Source: Candidatus Saccharimonadota bacterium
GTDB taxonomy: Bacteria; Patescibacteriota; Saccharimonadia; Saccharimonadales; JAQGHD01
Assembly: GCA_028288965.1 (NCBI GenBank)
Contig: JAQGHD010000028.1
Span: 1 to 39,060, forward strand
Length of the DNA: 39,060 bases
Direction of reading: 5' to 3'
Positions 1-9,178 of this stretch are shown here, one piece after another. Numbering within the stretch: position 1 is the stretch's first letter; each line of letters begins with the position of its first letter. The notes under the pieces were generated by a model that saw only the letters and a program-made list of their open reading frames with translations, made no database searches and was not told where the DNA came from. The position numbers and the translations under genes were made by a program.

Positions 1-68
1 TTTACGATAAATTCTTGTTTCCGGTAAGCGTATCTCTAGAGCCACTTACCAAAAAGTCTTTTGGGAAG

Positions 69-85
69 AATATTCTCGGAATATT
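69..85. repeat. Short perfect inverted repeat upstream of first gene
   Basis: The sequence reads AATATTC-TCG-GAATATT, a perfect 7-bp palindrome around a 3-base centre. It lies about 80 bases before the likely promoter of the gene at 182. A dyad of this kind could be an operator, but the AT-rich setting makes chance occurrence plausible. The rest of 1-160 shows no gene. It also holds a 10-base direct repeat, TTTACGATAA, at 1-10 and 110-119. Confidence 0.3.
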
Positions 86-164
86 TACCAAGTAGTTATT
101 AATTACTCTTTTACGATAATATTTACATAAGCATAAGAATATGCCTAAAATCTGTAATGTTTGT

Positions 165-170
165 TAGAAT
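165..170 (+). promoter_or_regulatory. Putative -10 element (TAGAAT)
   Basis: TAGAAT ends 11 bases before the ATG at 182. Transcription starting about 7 bases downstream would give a leader of only a few bases. No clear -35 hexamer and no Shine-Dalgarno sequence are visible. Confidence 0.35.
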
Positions 171-181
171 GTACATACGCT

Positions 182-727
182 ATGATAAAAAAAATAAACT
201 TCACAAAATATATAAAGTTCCTCTTTGCCCTAGGCGTTGTGGTTGCAGTAATTATTGGTAGCACCTATGCCTACCACGTAACTCACAAGAAAAAACCCAT
301 TGCTACCGTCAATCAATATACAAAAGGCGAAGTCAACCAACCAAGTAATCCATCAAATTCTTCCAATCAGTCAGGAAACCCCCCGAGTGACTCAAAAACA
401 GGCGGCTCAAGTACTACACTAGTAACTCCCACCGGAAACTTTGTGAGCAACCATCATCCAAATCTCAGTGGTTCACCAGCGCCTAATTCTATAACTTCGG
501 TCTGCAATACGAGCCCTGGCGCAAGTTGTAAAATATGGTTTACCAATGGCAACGTCACAAAATCCTTGTCGGCCCAGGTTACGGACGCAGGTGGAGCAAC
601 GTATTGGAATTGGAAACTTCAAGATATTGGTTTAGCGGCAGGTAGTTGGAAAATATCTGCTACGAGTACTATGGGCAGTGCCTCACAAACATCAACAGAT
701 CCTCTGCAGTTAGTGGTATCACAATGA
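182..727 (+). CDS. Membrane-anchored Ig-like surface protein, hypothetical
   Basis: This is a 181-residue protein of unknown function. A short basic N-terminus is followed by one hydrophobic segment (about residues 10-30), which is either a signal anchor or an uncleaved signal. Next comes a Ser/Asn/Pro/Gly-rich linker (about 50-85) and a C-terminal domain whose beta-rich sequence and two close Cys residues resemble a bacterial Ig-like fold. I prefer ATG 182 over the in-frame TTG at 161 because the hydrophobic segment then begins right after the Lys-rich start. The gene overlaps the next by four bases (ATGA, 724-727), so the two are probably co-translated and may act together at the surface. 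The Ig-like assignment is a judgement from composition, not from a recognised motif. Confidence 0.7.
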   Translation: MIKKINFTKYIKFLFALGVVVAVIIGSTYAYHVTHKKKPIATVNQYTKGEVNQPSNPSNSSNQSGNPPSDSKTGGSSTTLVTPTGNFVSNHHPNLSGSPAPNSITSVCNTSPGASCKIWFTNGNVTKSLSAQVTDAGGATYWNWKLQDIGLAAGSWKISATSTMGSASQTSTDPLQLVVSQ

Positions 728-3141
728 AAAAAATATACGCACTAGTATTATTTATGATCGTTTTGGGAGGCACGTTCATGTCGCAGAGCCGTAGCGTCAG
801 TGCAGCGACATTTAATCGAAATGACATCATAGATAATGCAGTTTTTGACAAAAATAATGCGATGAATGCGGCCCAAATAAATAACTTTTTGAACAACTTC
901 CCCAACAGCTGTATCAGCCCAAATAGTGGGTTTCAGGCTATTGACCCAACCGGCTATTCGCCTTCGGCTGGATTTAGTTTTGGTAACTTCACCACAGCTG
1001 GACAGGTAATATATGATGCGGCTCAAGCCTATCACATAAACCCCCAGGTCTTGCTCGTTACCCTGCAAAAAGAGCAAAGTTTAGTGAACGGTGGTAGTAG
1101 CATTTGCAATAGCCCCAGTCAGAATCAATATGCTGCGGCAGTCGGCTACGGATGCCCTGATGGTGGGCACAGTTATAGTTATTCAAATGTTAATTTATAT
1201 GAGCGCAATGGAGTAATGGTTACCAATGTTAGCTCAACCTGTGTAAATTCAGCATCAAAAGTAGGTTTTACCCAACAAGTAATACGAGCTGCTTGGCTAC
1301 TTAAGTTTGGTGAACAACGTTCGCAAGGCAATATAAATTGGGCAGAAATCCACGGTAACTGGAACAATTCAGACGATCCTCAGTCCTGTTACAGCGGACC
1401 AATGACACAGGGAACATTTAAGATTTGTCCTAGTGGTTCTTCAACCTTTTATGATGGTAATTACATAATTGATGGAGCGTCAATACATATTCAAAATGGC
1501 CCGACTGCGGCACTTTACTGGTACACGCCACACTTTAATGGTAATCAAAACTTTTTTAATCTTTTCACTACGTGGTTTGGTAGTACAAGCTACCCCGAGC
1601 CCCTTGGCTCTTTACTGGCCGTTGATAATCAGACCGGTCAAATTTATTTTGTTAGCCTAACCAATAACACTCGCTACGCAATCGTAAGTTGGTCAACTTT
1701 AGTAGCCTACAACCTTAATGGCTATCCGATTATTCCGATGGATGATAGTGCTATCATGGGTTATTCTGACGGCGGTTATCTAAGAACATTGGTATGGGAT
1801 AGCACAACCCAGGGCTTGTTCCTTGTCGATCATGGCACTAGATACTCATTTAGCCAGTACTGTACACAGTGGGGGTTGGACTGCTTAGGAAACACCCCTG
1901 GTAGCGTATCAAACTTAAATAACACGTACTTTGACCAGGGGCTGATTAATGGCGGCAGTAACCAGCCCCTTATGCAAGTTAACGGTCAATTTTTCCTGAT
2001 GACTAATGGCACCAGACAGCCATTTGCCTCAGCCGCGGACATGCAAGCCGCTGGTTATGCAACTACTCAGTGCCTTCCTATTATCCAAACTGATTTGAAC
2101 GCCACCCAGCCACTTGGAGCCTTACAAAATAGCGTACCTAAATTTATAGTGTTCAATGGTAACTCAATGATGTATTTTGATGGTCAGAATTATCATCAAG
2201 TACCTGGGCTGCCAACGTATTATGCTTGGGGGAGCCAACTGGTAATAATCCCTCCTCCTTCCTCTACTGATACTAATCCACCTACTTCAACCAGCACTTT
2301 GAGTAATTGGGTAAAAGATGGCGGCAATAACTACTACTTAATTGATAATGGTACAAAAATGAATATTACAGCAGATCACGCAAACTGGAATAGTGGTAGT
2401 TTTGAGTCACTGCCAGCTGCTGGACTTACTTTCCTGCCAACAATGGCAGAGCAACATAATATTTATAGTCAAGGCAACGTCTTAGTGCTGCAAAATAACA
2501 CACTGCGTTACGTCCCAACTCCTGAAGACTACTATGGATTGGGAATAAACCCCAGTAATACGGTTAATCTCAGCGCTAATGCAATCAGTACAATTCCTGC
2601 TGGCCCAAACATACTTCGGGATGGGGCAGCTTATACAATAAACGGTAGTGGTGCATTATATATTATCAATAATAATACTAGCCTCTATGTCCCCTCAGTC
2701 TCTATGGCCTTAGACTTCGGGGTAAACTGGGGTGCCATTCGATTTAACCTTAACCCTAACATGTTAAGTTCAGGATATCCTTCAGCCGGAACGTTAACGC
2801 GCTGGGTTCGCCCTGACGGGAGCGGGCTAGATTATATTACAAATCGGAGCACAGTTAACGTTACCCCTGCTGCAGCCAGTGCGTGGGGTATAAATACAAA
2901 CACCCAACCTGCCACAACCATTAATTCAGCAACTCTGTATAACACAACTGGTACTGTGCCCTTAGGGCAATTTGTAAGAAACACCCAAAACGGGGGTATG
3001 TATTACGGGACGAGTGGTGCCTCTCACTATATTTCAGCATATAGTGCCTTCGTTAATTTAGGTGGGACTACCGCCAATATAATAAATGTTAGTGATGACT
3101 TCCTATCCGCAATGCCAGCAGGTTATACATACGGCTGGTAA
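724..3141 (+). CDS. Secreted protein: lysozyme-like domain plus degenerate repeats
   Basis: This is an 805-residue exported protein. Residues 1-27 form a signal peptide (MKK start, hydrophobic core, SVSA-A cleavage site). About residues 60-280 resemble a lysozyme-like domain found in large secreted actinobacterial proteins: the stretch around INPQVLLVTLQKEQSLV, a conserved Gly-Tyr-Gly-Cys-Pro element, and several Cys residues. About residues 285-805 hold eight or nine imperfect repeats of 40-60 residues, each with a hydrophobic strand, an Asp/Asn-Asn-Gly-Thr turn and a conserved Tyr or Trp, suggesting beta-propeller-like or adhesive repeats. Start 724 is chosen over the upstream in-frame start at 646 because it begins the signal peptide and forms an ATGA overlap with the previous gene. 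The likely role is a surface or secreted wall-active or adhesive protein; the enzyme activity is unproven. Confidence 0.75.
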   Translation: MKKIYALVLFMIVLGGTFMSQSRSVSAATFNRNDIIDNAVFDKNNAMNAAQINNFLNNFPNSCISPNSGFQAIDPTGYSPSAGFSFGNFTTAGQVIYDAAQAYHINPQVLLVTLQKEQSLVNGGSSICNSPSQNQYAAAVGYGCPDGGHSYSYSNVNLYERNGVMVTNVSSTCVNSASKVGFTQQVIRAAWLLKFGEQRSQGNINWAEIHGNWNNSDDPQSCYSGPMTQGTFKICPSGSSTFYDGNYIIDGASIHIQNGPTAALYWYTPHFNGNQNFFNLFTTWFGSTSYPEPLGSLLAVDNQTGQIYFVSLTNNTRYAIVSWSTLVAYNLNGYPIIPMDDSAIMGYSDGGYLRTLVWDSTTQGLFLVDHGTRYSFSQYCTQWGLDCLGNTPGSVSNLNNTYFDQGLINGGSNQPLMQVNGQFFLMTNGTRQPFASAADMQAAGYATTQCLPIIQTDLNATQPLGALQNSVPKFIVFNGNSMMYFDGQNYHQVPGLPTYYAWGSQLVIIPPPSSTDTNPPTSTSTLSNWVKDGGNNYYLIDNGTKMNITADHANWNSGSFESLPAAGLTFLPTMAEQHNIYSQGNVLVLQNNTLRYVPTPEDYYGLGINPSNTVNLSANAISTIPAGPNILRDGAAYTINGSGALYIINNNTSLYVPSVSMALDFGVNWGAIRFNLNPNMLSSGYPSAGTLTRWVRPDGSGLDYITNRSTVNVTPAAASAWGINTNTQPATTINSATLYNTTGTVPLGQFVRNTQNGGMYYGTSGASHYISAYSAFVNLGGTTANIINVSDDFLSAMPAGYTYGW

Positions 3142-3157
3142 TAAAGAGTCTGCTGTT

Positions 3158-4459
3158 CTAGCCATTTTTGATTTCGTTCCAGATCATCTCTGTTTGTTGA
3201 TCCCAGGTATAACTTAGTGATTTTTGAGCTTCATGTACTAGTTTATTTCTAAGGGCCGGGTCATCAATAAGCAAACCGATCTTTTCAGCCATGGCATTGG
3301 GTGATGGCTCAGCTAATAAACAATTCTTGCCGTCTTTGTGCAGCCAATGATGATCTTCGTTATTATTCATTACCGTAGCCATACCAGACGCACTATATTC
3401 CATCATCTGATAGGTAGTATGCTTGTTCAGCATAAATGCAAAACCAATGTCACAGGTCCGGTACAAGGCCGCTACCTCATCCAGGGACTTGATCAGCCCA
3501 AGATTAGTAATTTTGCCTTTTAGACCGTATTGGGCCTCATTCCACTCGGCACCGGCCGTAATGACTTCGATTGCTTTACCGTATTTGTCGAGTAGCTGCT
3601 TAATCGTCAGGATACCCAGGTTGAAGGCATTACGGGGGTTAAAAGGCCGGGCATAAAAGAAGATTCGCACCCGCCGGTTATTACGGTTAGGATCTGGGTA
3701 ATACAGGCTATGATTGACGGCCGGAATAAAGCTAACCCCTTTCAGGCCATGCCCCTGGTTAATGGCCGCCAACAAGCCAGGTGTGTTGACAATGCCAGTA
3801 AAACCAAACCGGTAGGTCGATTCCGCCAGGGCGTAGGTCGATCCGGCAACGTAAAATAGTGGCTCGTAGTCCTGAATAAAGTAGTATTTATGTTTGGTCT
3901 GGTTGTAACGAAGCAGCAGGTAAGCCGACATCCAAATTGTGCAAAAGGCAATGTCGCTGGGCGGTAATTTTTTGATGTCCTTAAGCTTATCATCGCCAAA
4001 GACGATAATTTCGTAATCTTTAGTTCCGGGGAAATGGTCCGCGATTTCCCGTTCCATCTTAGAGGTGTCCATGGTAGGGTTGTCGTAAATCACTATTCGG
4101 TTTTTGACACCACTAGTACTAAGTTTTTCGATAAATCGAAAAATGGTCTGGATACCGTTAAAGCCAAAATGGTCGTAGTAGGGCACGAACCAGGTGGCGG
4201 ACTTTATAGTCTCCGGCTTTGGCCCCTTGGACGACTGTTGGCTAAACTGGATGTCGTCACTGTTAATTTGGAACATCGAGTTTGAGATAAAATCGAATTC
4301 TTCGCGTAAACTCTTACCTTCTAGCGTTTCCTTGTGCGGTGCGAGCTGCCGGCGGAGTGCCCGGGTGCGATACCTAAAGGTACTACGACTCTTCTGGGCA
4401 ACTCCTTTAAAGCCTTGATTCTTGTAGACTTGCAGAGCCTTACGGGCAGCGTTACTCAT
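3158..4459 (-). CDS. WsaF-like GT4 glycosyltransferase
   Basis: This 433-residue protein resembles the rhamnosyltransferase WsaF family, which adds sugars during S-layer or polysaccharide glycan synthesis in the cytoplasm. The N-terminal 85 residues are basic and partly disordered. The first Rossmann-like half begins at about residue 87 (ATWFVPYYDHFGFNG), the segment typical of the family. The C-terminal half carries the GT4 nucleotide-sugar site around residue 354 (EYSASGMATVMNN) and a Trp-rich C-terminal helix. It is the last gene of the minus-strand glycan operon, and its start overlaps the stop of the upstream gene by eight bases. The 3' end lies 16 bases from the convergent gene at 724-3141, with no evident terminator hairpin. 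Sugar specificity cannot be read from the sequence. Confidence 0.82.
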   Translation of the reverse strand: MSNAARKALQVYKNQGFKGVAQKSRSTFRYRTRALRRQLAPHKETLEGKSLREEFDFISNSMFQINSDDIQFSQQSSKGPKPETIKSATWFVPYYDHFGFNGIQTIFRFIEKLSTSGVKNRIVIYDNPTMDTSKMEREIADHFPGTKDYEIIVFGDDKLKDIKKLPPSDIAFCTIWMSAYLLLRYNQTKHKYYFIQDYEPLFYVAGSTYALAESTYRFGFTGIVNTPGLLAAINQGHGLKGVSFIPAVNHSLYYPDPNRNNRRVRIFFYARPFNPRNAFNLGILTIKQLLDKYGKAIEVITAGAEWNEAQYGLKGKITNLGLIKSLDEVAALYRTCDIGFAFMLNKHTTYQMMEYSASGMATVMNNNEDHHWLHKDGKNCLLAEPSPNAMAEKIGLLIDDPALRNKLVHEAQKSLSYTWDQQTEMIWNEIKNG

Positions 4460-6209
4460 GACTCCTCCTAAGGACAGGTATTTCGCTCATAATATCGAGG
4501 TTTGGGTTGAAGTAAGGGTCTCCTTGGTCAATGTAATGACGGTAGTATTTCATGGACACTTCGTAATCATGCCGGTTATCATTCCTTTTATTATAGGCGC
4601 CGACACTGACATTTTCATAGTGTATAAGTTTAGCGAATGGCCAGTAAACATTGCGATAGCCCGCTTCATAGAGGGCCAGGCCTAGGCGCACGTCCTGCCC
4701 GGCAGTGATAAATTCTTCGTCGAAACCGCCAACCTTATCAAACTTAGTGGCTTCAACGGCCACACAGGCTGCCGTCACGGCCAGGTAGTTACGCGGCCAA
4801 TCGGGAAGCCAGAAAGGTGTCAGCATACCCAGTTTCAACCCCCTAAAGACGTGTCCAGCGGTACCCAGCATACCTACTACGACACCCGAATGTTGGATGG
4901 TTTTGTTTGGATAAAACAGTAGGGCACCGACCTCACCAACTTCTTTCCTCAGCGCTACCGACGCTAACTCCTCTAGCCATTCATTATTAAGGACTTCTGT
5001 GTCATTGTTAAGAAAAACTAGTACCGCACCTTCGGACTTCTTACGAGCAAAGTTATTAATTTTCGAGAAGTTAAAGGGTTTGTCATAGAAAAACACTTTA
5101 ATCTTAGGCTTAGGCTTTAGGCTATTGAGATACGTGAAAGTCTCTTCTTCAACGCTATTATTAGAAACCAGAATAATTTCATAGTTCTTATAGTTAGTCT
5201 TATCCAAGATGCTACCAACACAAGTTTCTAGCAAGCTTACTTTATCCTTAAACGGAATTATGATTGAGATCTTTGGCATACCGTCCAAGCTATATTTGAT
5301 TCGGTGATTCGTGGGGCGATTTGGCATCTGTAGAACATCTACTTTAATATGATTTCGGGAAAAGTAGTCAGACAATGCCTGCCTGCCACTGTCATGCACA
5401 TAGTCTTTAGCGGTTATAGATGAGGCGGTCGAACTTTTGGCCATTCGCATGTGATAGAGAACTTTAGGCACGTGCACTATTTTTGGATTGGTCTCTAGGG
5501 CCCGCAGTGTTAAATCATAATCTTGCGAGCCATCGTACTTTGAGTCTAAACCGCCCAGCTTCTTAAGCAACTTCGCCTTAATAACAAAAAAATGCGTGAC
5601 ATAATTGGCGCTGAAAAATAGGTCAGGTGACCAATCTGGCTTGAAAAGTGGTGACATCCTTACCTTACCGTTTTCTGAAAGCCGGTCTTCATCGCTGTAA
5701 AGAATATCTGCTTCAGGATTTTGTTTTATGGCTGTTGCCATTTCATTAAGTGCCCAGGTTGGCAGCACATCGTCATGGTCCAGAAAGCCTACGTAAGTTC
5801 CTTTGACACGCTTTAACGCAGCATTTGTGTTACCGGAGATGCCAAGGTTACCGTTAGTTTTAATATATGATATGCGCTCATCTTGACCCGCATAGCGCTC
5901 TATAATATCCGGTGATCGTTTGTCCGTAGAACCGTCCGCGATCGATAAGTGCCAATTCGTATAAGTCTGCTTAATGAGTGACTCGACTAATGCTTTAATA
6001 TAGCGCTCAGGCGTATTGAAGCAAGGCACTACTAACGATATGAGGGTTGCTTGCACCTCTAATACCGGGTTGAGGGTTTTTGGTTCGATACGACGTATCC
6101 AGTTTTTGTATATAAAGACACTATTATTTGGGCCATGCCGTAGTAAGTTTTTCACCCGGCCCGCAAATATACGTCTTTTGCTACCGGGAGGCATTATAAT
6201 TTTTAACAT
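4452..6209 (-). CDS. Tandem-domain GT2 glycosyltransferase
   Basis: This 585-residue protein has two GT-A (family 2) domains and could add two sugars or alternate linkages on one glycan. Domain 1 (about 57-280) has ADGSTD at 91-96 and the metal-binding DHDD at 144-147. Domain 2 (about 313-540) begins KISIIIPF and has NND at 401-403, followed by a GGFDEEF-type acceptor loop. The first 50 residues are basic and may associate with the membrane. There is no transmembrane segment. The layout resembles rhamnan and O-antigen polymer synthases. It lies 26 bases after the previous gene of the operon and overlaps the WsaF-like gene by eight bases, which supports work on the same glycan. Confidence 0.85.
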   Translation of the reverse strand: MLKIIMPPGSKRRIFAGRVKNLLRHGPNNSVFIYKNWIRRIEPKTLNPVLEVQATLISLVVPCFNTPERYIKALVESLIKQTYTNWHLSIADGSTDKRSPDIIERYAGQDERISYIKTNGNLGISGNTNAALKRVKGTYVGFLDHDDVLPTWALNEMATAIKQNPEADILYSDEDRLSENGKVRMSPLFKPDWSPDLFFSANYVTHFFVIKAKLLKKLGGLDSKYDGSQDYDLTLRALETNPKIVHVPKVLYHMRMAKSSTASSITAKDYVHDSGRQALSDYFSRNHIKVDVLQMPNRPTNHRIKYSLDGMPKISIIIPFKDKVSLLETCVGSILDKTNYKNYEIILVSNNSVEEETFTYLNSLKPKPKIKVFFYDKPFNFSKINNFARKKSEGAVLVFLNNDTEVLNNEWLEELASVALRKEVGEVGALLFYPNKTIQHSGVVVGMLGTAGHVFRGLKLGMLTPFWLPDWPRNYLAVTAACVAVEATKFDKVGGFDEEFITAGQDVRLGLALYEAGYRNVYWPFAKLIHYENVSVGAYNKRNDNRHDYEVSMKYYRHYIDQGDPYFNPNLDIMSEIPVLRRSHE

Positions 6210-6235
6210 TTATTTTCCATTCATGATGAAATTAT

Positions 6236-7327
6236 TTACTTCTTGTTAGAGTTGCTTCTTACGCCTCTTAGTGCCGTTGCCAGTTTCCAGACCTTACTTT
6301 TAGTAACATCTTCGAGGGCAGCGTTAAGCATTTGAATATCTTCGGATTGCTTTTTAATAATTGCTTCTAGTTTTTTTATGTGCGCGTCGTGACTACTTAT
6401 TAATTTATCCCTATCTTTTATTTGTGTCTCCTCATACGCAAGGAAACGCTTCAAAAATTCGGCCGCCATAGCGGGGTATTTTTCGAAAGCGTTGGCGAGT
6501 AACTGATTATGATCGGACTGCGATTTTAAATTGGCTATCGCTAAAAAAGCTCTGAGAATTGGCTCGTACAGAGCGTCTTGATACTCCTTTTTAGATCCGT
6601 AGATTTCAACAATCGCTTGGTGCATTGCTAAATGTTTCATGCCATTCTTTCGCCAAAACTCTTCGGCATTATCTGACCACCATATGCCGCCCTCATGGCG
6701 TCTATAGGTAGCCATGACCTTATCGATGTAGCCTATTTCTCCAAATTGAGCATTATAAAGATGTAAATACCAATCTACTGGCAATATGCCGTCGGGTATA
6801 TCCGTATGGTTTTGTTTGCGATACATGACTGAATTGGTTTGTATAAAATTTTGCTTTAGAAGTTCTTCAAGATTAAGGTCTTTGGGGTCTTTTTTATCGG
6901 GAAATATTATCTCTTTTTCCTTTTTACCCTCGAAGAATACATTGACCGGGTGGAAACAAAATGAACTTTGCGGGTTACCATCAAGAAAGTCGGCTTGGAT
7001 CTGTATTTTATTGGGATCTGTCCAAAAATCATCGCACTCGCATAAAGCTATATATTTACCACGAGCCTTGCTCATGGTATCTGAAAAATTTCTTGATATG
7101 CCTACATTACTTGTCCTTAGTATGGGCTTAACCAAATTCGGGTACTTTTCGGCATATTCTTTTATAATGCTGGGTGTATTATCCGTTGAGCAGTCATCGC
7201 CAACTATAATCTCGAACTCAAAGTTAGCTTTTTGGTTTAAAAAACTATCAAGCGCTTGTCGTATGTACCGTTCGTGATTATAGGAAATAGCAACAATGCT
7301 TACTTTTGGTTTTACTTGACCTTTCAT
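6236..7327 (-). CDS. GT2 glycosyltransferase with C-terminal coiled coil
   Basis: This is a 363-residue cytoplasmic glycosyltransferase. The GT-A domain covers about residues 8-220, with SYNH near the start, DDCSTD at 44-49 and the metal site ECDD at 97-100. Residues about 292-340 form a charged heptad-rich coiled coil. The tail VWKLATALRGVR is a basic amphipathic segment often seen at the end of polysaccharide glycosyltransferases and probably docks to the membrane. The start overlaps the stop of the formyltransferase gene by four bases (ATGA on the minus strand). Donor and acceptor are unknown; its place directly after sugar-modifying genes suggests that it may transfer the modified sugar. 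Confidence 0.85.
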   Translation of the reverse strand: MKGQVKPKVSIVAISYNHERYIRQALDSFLNQKANFEFEIIVGDDCSTDNTPSIIKEYAEKYPNLVKPILRTSNVGISRNFSDTMSKARGKYIALCECDDFWTDPNKIQIQADFLDGNPQSSFCFHPVNVFFEGKKEKEIIFPDKKDPKDLNLEELLKQNFIQTNSVMYRKQNHTDIPDGILPVDWYLHLYNAQFGEIGYIDKVMATYRRHEGGIWWSDNAEEFWRKNGMKHLAMHQAIVEIYGSKKEYQDALYEPILRAFLAIANLKSQSDHNQLLANAFEKYPAMAAEFLKRFLAYEETQIKDRDKLISSHDAHIKKLEAIIKKQSEDIQMLNAALEDVTKSKVWKLATALRGVRSNSNKK

Positions 7328-8070
7328 TGGGAGTCCTTCTCCAAGTTAATTTGAATCCAGACTTTTTCGCCTGACTTGGGATCAATAAAATAGGCATTCT
7401 TGTATGGGGGGTGCGTGAGAGCTCGTAGTTTATCTATGGTTTCCTGGAATGAAGTTTGTTCATTCATGTCTATCTCACATAATTTATCAAAATCGACCTT
7501 TAGATTAAGATTACCTTCCGCTTTTGGGACAAAGGTGGTGTAAGTATTACTAAGAATTGAGTGAAGGTTTTCTTTTAGAAGCTCTTTTTCTGCTTCTTGT
7601 ACTCTTTGGTATGCGGTAAGTGAGGTATCCCAGGCATACAAAGGCACTTCTTTTTGGGCGATTATATTACCGTGGTCAATTGCTTCATCAATCTCATGAA
7701 TAGTAGCGCCTAGTGTTAAGCCGTTGAGTATGGAAAAAACTTGCGGGAACCAACCTCTGTTATACGGGTTAAACCCAGGATGAATATTTATACATTTAAC
7801 TTTTTCGACCAATTCAGCGGGGAAGATTTGTTTGCAATGAGCAGATATTACGAGGTCATAATTCTTAATGACTTCCCCGACCTGCTTTTTCATGTCTACG
7901 GGTATTATCTCGATATCTTGAGTCCCCGATTTAAGTAGCGCGCTGTTTGGATGGCAGGCAAATCTAATAGTTCTTTTACCTAGCAGGTCCTTTTTTTCTT
8001 TTAGTAATTTAACAAAAAAATCTAAGATTTCTTTGTTATCGGTAACTACCAGTATTCTTTCATTAACCAT
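7324..8070 (-). CDS. Sugar N-formyltransferase (dTDP-4-amino-4,6-dideoxyhexose type)
   Basis: This is a 248-residue member of the Met-tRNA formyltransferase fold, of the subgroup that N-formylates dTDP-4-amino-4,6-dideoxyglucose using 10-formyl-tetrahydrofolate (VioF/QdtF-like). The catalytic triad of the fold is visible: Asn95 and His97 in INIHPG, and Asp132 in the IDHGNII element. The HPGFNPYNRGWFPQVFSI segment is characteristic of the sugar enzymes rather than of tRNA Fmt, and the Fmt C-terminal OB domain is absent. I chose ATG 8070, which gives the expected MVNERILVV first strand. The TTG at 8085 would add five residues and lengthen the overlap. The gene overlaps the aminotransferase by eight bases, matching the biochemical order aminate then formylate. 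The exact sugar isomer is not determined. Confidence 0.82.
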   Translation of the reverse strand: MVNERILVVTDNKEILDFFVKLLKEKKDLLGKRTIRFACHPNSALLKSGTQDIEIIPVDMKKQVGEVIKNYDLVISAHCKQIFPAELVEKVKCINIHPGFNPYNRGWFPQVFSILNGLTLGATIHEIDEAIDHGNIIAQKEVPLYAWDTSLTAYQRVQEAEKELLKENLHSILSNTYTTFVPKAEGNLNLKVDFDKLCEIDMNEQTSFQETIDKLRALTHPPYKNAYFIDPKSGEKVWIQINLEKDSQ

Positions 8071-9175
8071 GCATGGCCTCTTCAACTACCCTACAAATGA
8101 ACTCGATGGTTTCAGTTGCCATATCATTATGTACTGGAAGTGAGATGACTTGCTTGGAAATTTCTTCTGTGTTTTTTAGATCCCCTCTAGGGCTGTCTTT
8201 AAAAAGCGGCTGATAATGTAGTGGGGGGGCATAATAAGTGCGTGCTTCTATTTTATTATCCTTAAGATTTCTTAATATTTTGCTTCTTTCGTCCGCCGCG
8301 ACCAGAATCGTAGCGAACTGAATTGATGCCTTGTCTGCAAATGGTATGAACCTAACTCGCTTGTTTATTAGCAATCTCTCGTACGAGGCATAGACATTTC
8401 TTCTTTTACGAAGTATGGTTTCGTAATTCTTCAGAATTCTTAAGCCAATAGCACAATCTAGTTCTGTTATTTTTGCATTTAGACCTTCTTTGTCCGCAAG
8501 TTTATGGTCGTCAAACCCGAAGTTTTTTAGAGATTCTATACTCTCGGCTAAGCCTTTGTCTTTTGTTGTAATGAGTCCCCCCTCGCCAATTCCAAAAGGT
8601 TTAGTTGCGTGCATAGAAAATATCTCACACGATCCGCGGGCACCTAACAGTTTGCCGTCTGGGTACGTAGAGCCTATACCTGGCGCGGAATCTATAATTA
8701 GAGGTATATCTAGATCTTTACTAAGCGACTCCCACTCATCAATTTGATCATTGCCTATGCCATACTCGTTTATTAATAGTATGCCCGCCATATCTTTTCC
8801 ATACTTTCGATAGATTTGCTTAAAGCTGGCTTGACTTGGCTGTAGTGTATTCTTGTCTATATCAAAAAATAAAGGGACATAGCCGCACCACTGCGTGGCC
8901 AATGGTCCCGCTGGAAATGTAAAGGACGGCAGAGCGACATACTTCTTATCTGATTTAAAGCAAGCCTTCATTACCAGCATCATGGCGGTAGTAGCATTAT
9001 TAAGCGCAACCACGTGTAAGCCCTGGCCTAAGTAGCTCTCCATTGCATTAATAAATTTATAATAAATCGGGCCGTTATTAGAATAGTAATTATTGTTATA
9101 AATTAGCTCGAGGTCTTTTGCTACTTCTTCAATTTGAGGAAATTCTGGCTTAATAAATGGTATGGGCTTAGGCAT
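8063..9175 (-). CDS. DegT/DnrJ/EryC1/StrS-family sugar aminotransferase
   Basis: This 370-residue PLP enzyme would transfer an amino group to a dTDP-4-keto-6-deoxyhexose. The PLP-binding Lys is K192 in the motif MHATKPFGIGEGG, and the pyridine-nitrogen Asp is D162 in IIDSAPG. LNNATTAMM at 58-66 is the phosphate-binding loop. The short-form HATK motif and the adjoining formyltransferase gene point to a VioA-like role producing dTDP-4-amino-4,6-dideoxyglucose (Qui4N). The precise amination position is inferred from that neighbour. It starts three bases after the methyltransferase stop and overlaps the formyltransferase. The upstream nucleotidyltransferase and 4,6-dehydratase (RmlA/RmlB) are not in this window, so the precursor must be made elsewhere. 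Confidence 0.85.
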   Translation of the reverse strand: MPKPIPFIKPEFPQIEEVAKDLELIYNNNYYSNNGPIYYKFINAMESYLGQGLHVVALNNATTAMMLVMKACFKSDKKYVALPSFTFPAGPLATQWCGYVPLFFDIDKNTLQPSQASFKQIYRKYGKDMAGILLINEYGIGNDQIDEWESLSKDLDIPLIIDSAPGIGSTYPDGKLLGARGSCEIFSMHATKPFGIGEGGLITTKDKGLAESIESLKNFGFDDHKLADKEGLNAKITELDCAIGLRILKNYETILRKRRNVYASYERLLINKRVRFIPFADKASIQFATILVAADERSKILRNLKDNKIEARTYYAPPLHYQPLFKDSPRGDLKNTEEISKQVISLPVHNDMATETIEFICRVVEEAMHG

Positions 9176-9178
9176 AAG

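Noticed and set aside
6786-7277. 163-residue plus-strand frame inside the GT2 gene
   Set aside because: It is fully inside a clear glycosyltransferase on the other strand and has no domain or start signal.
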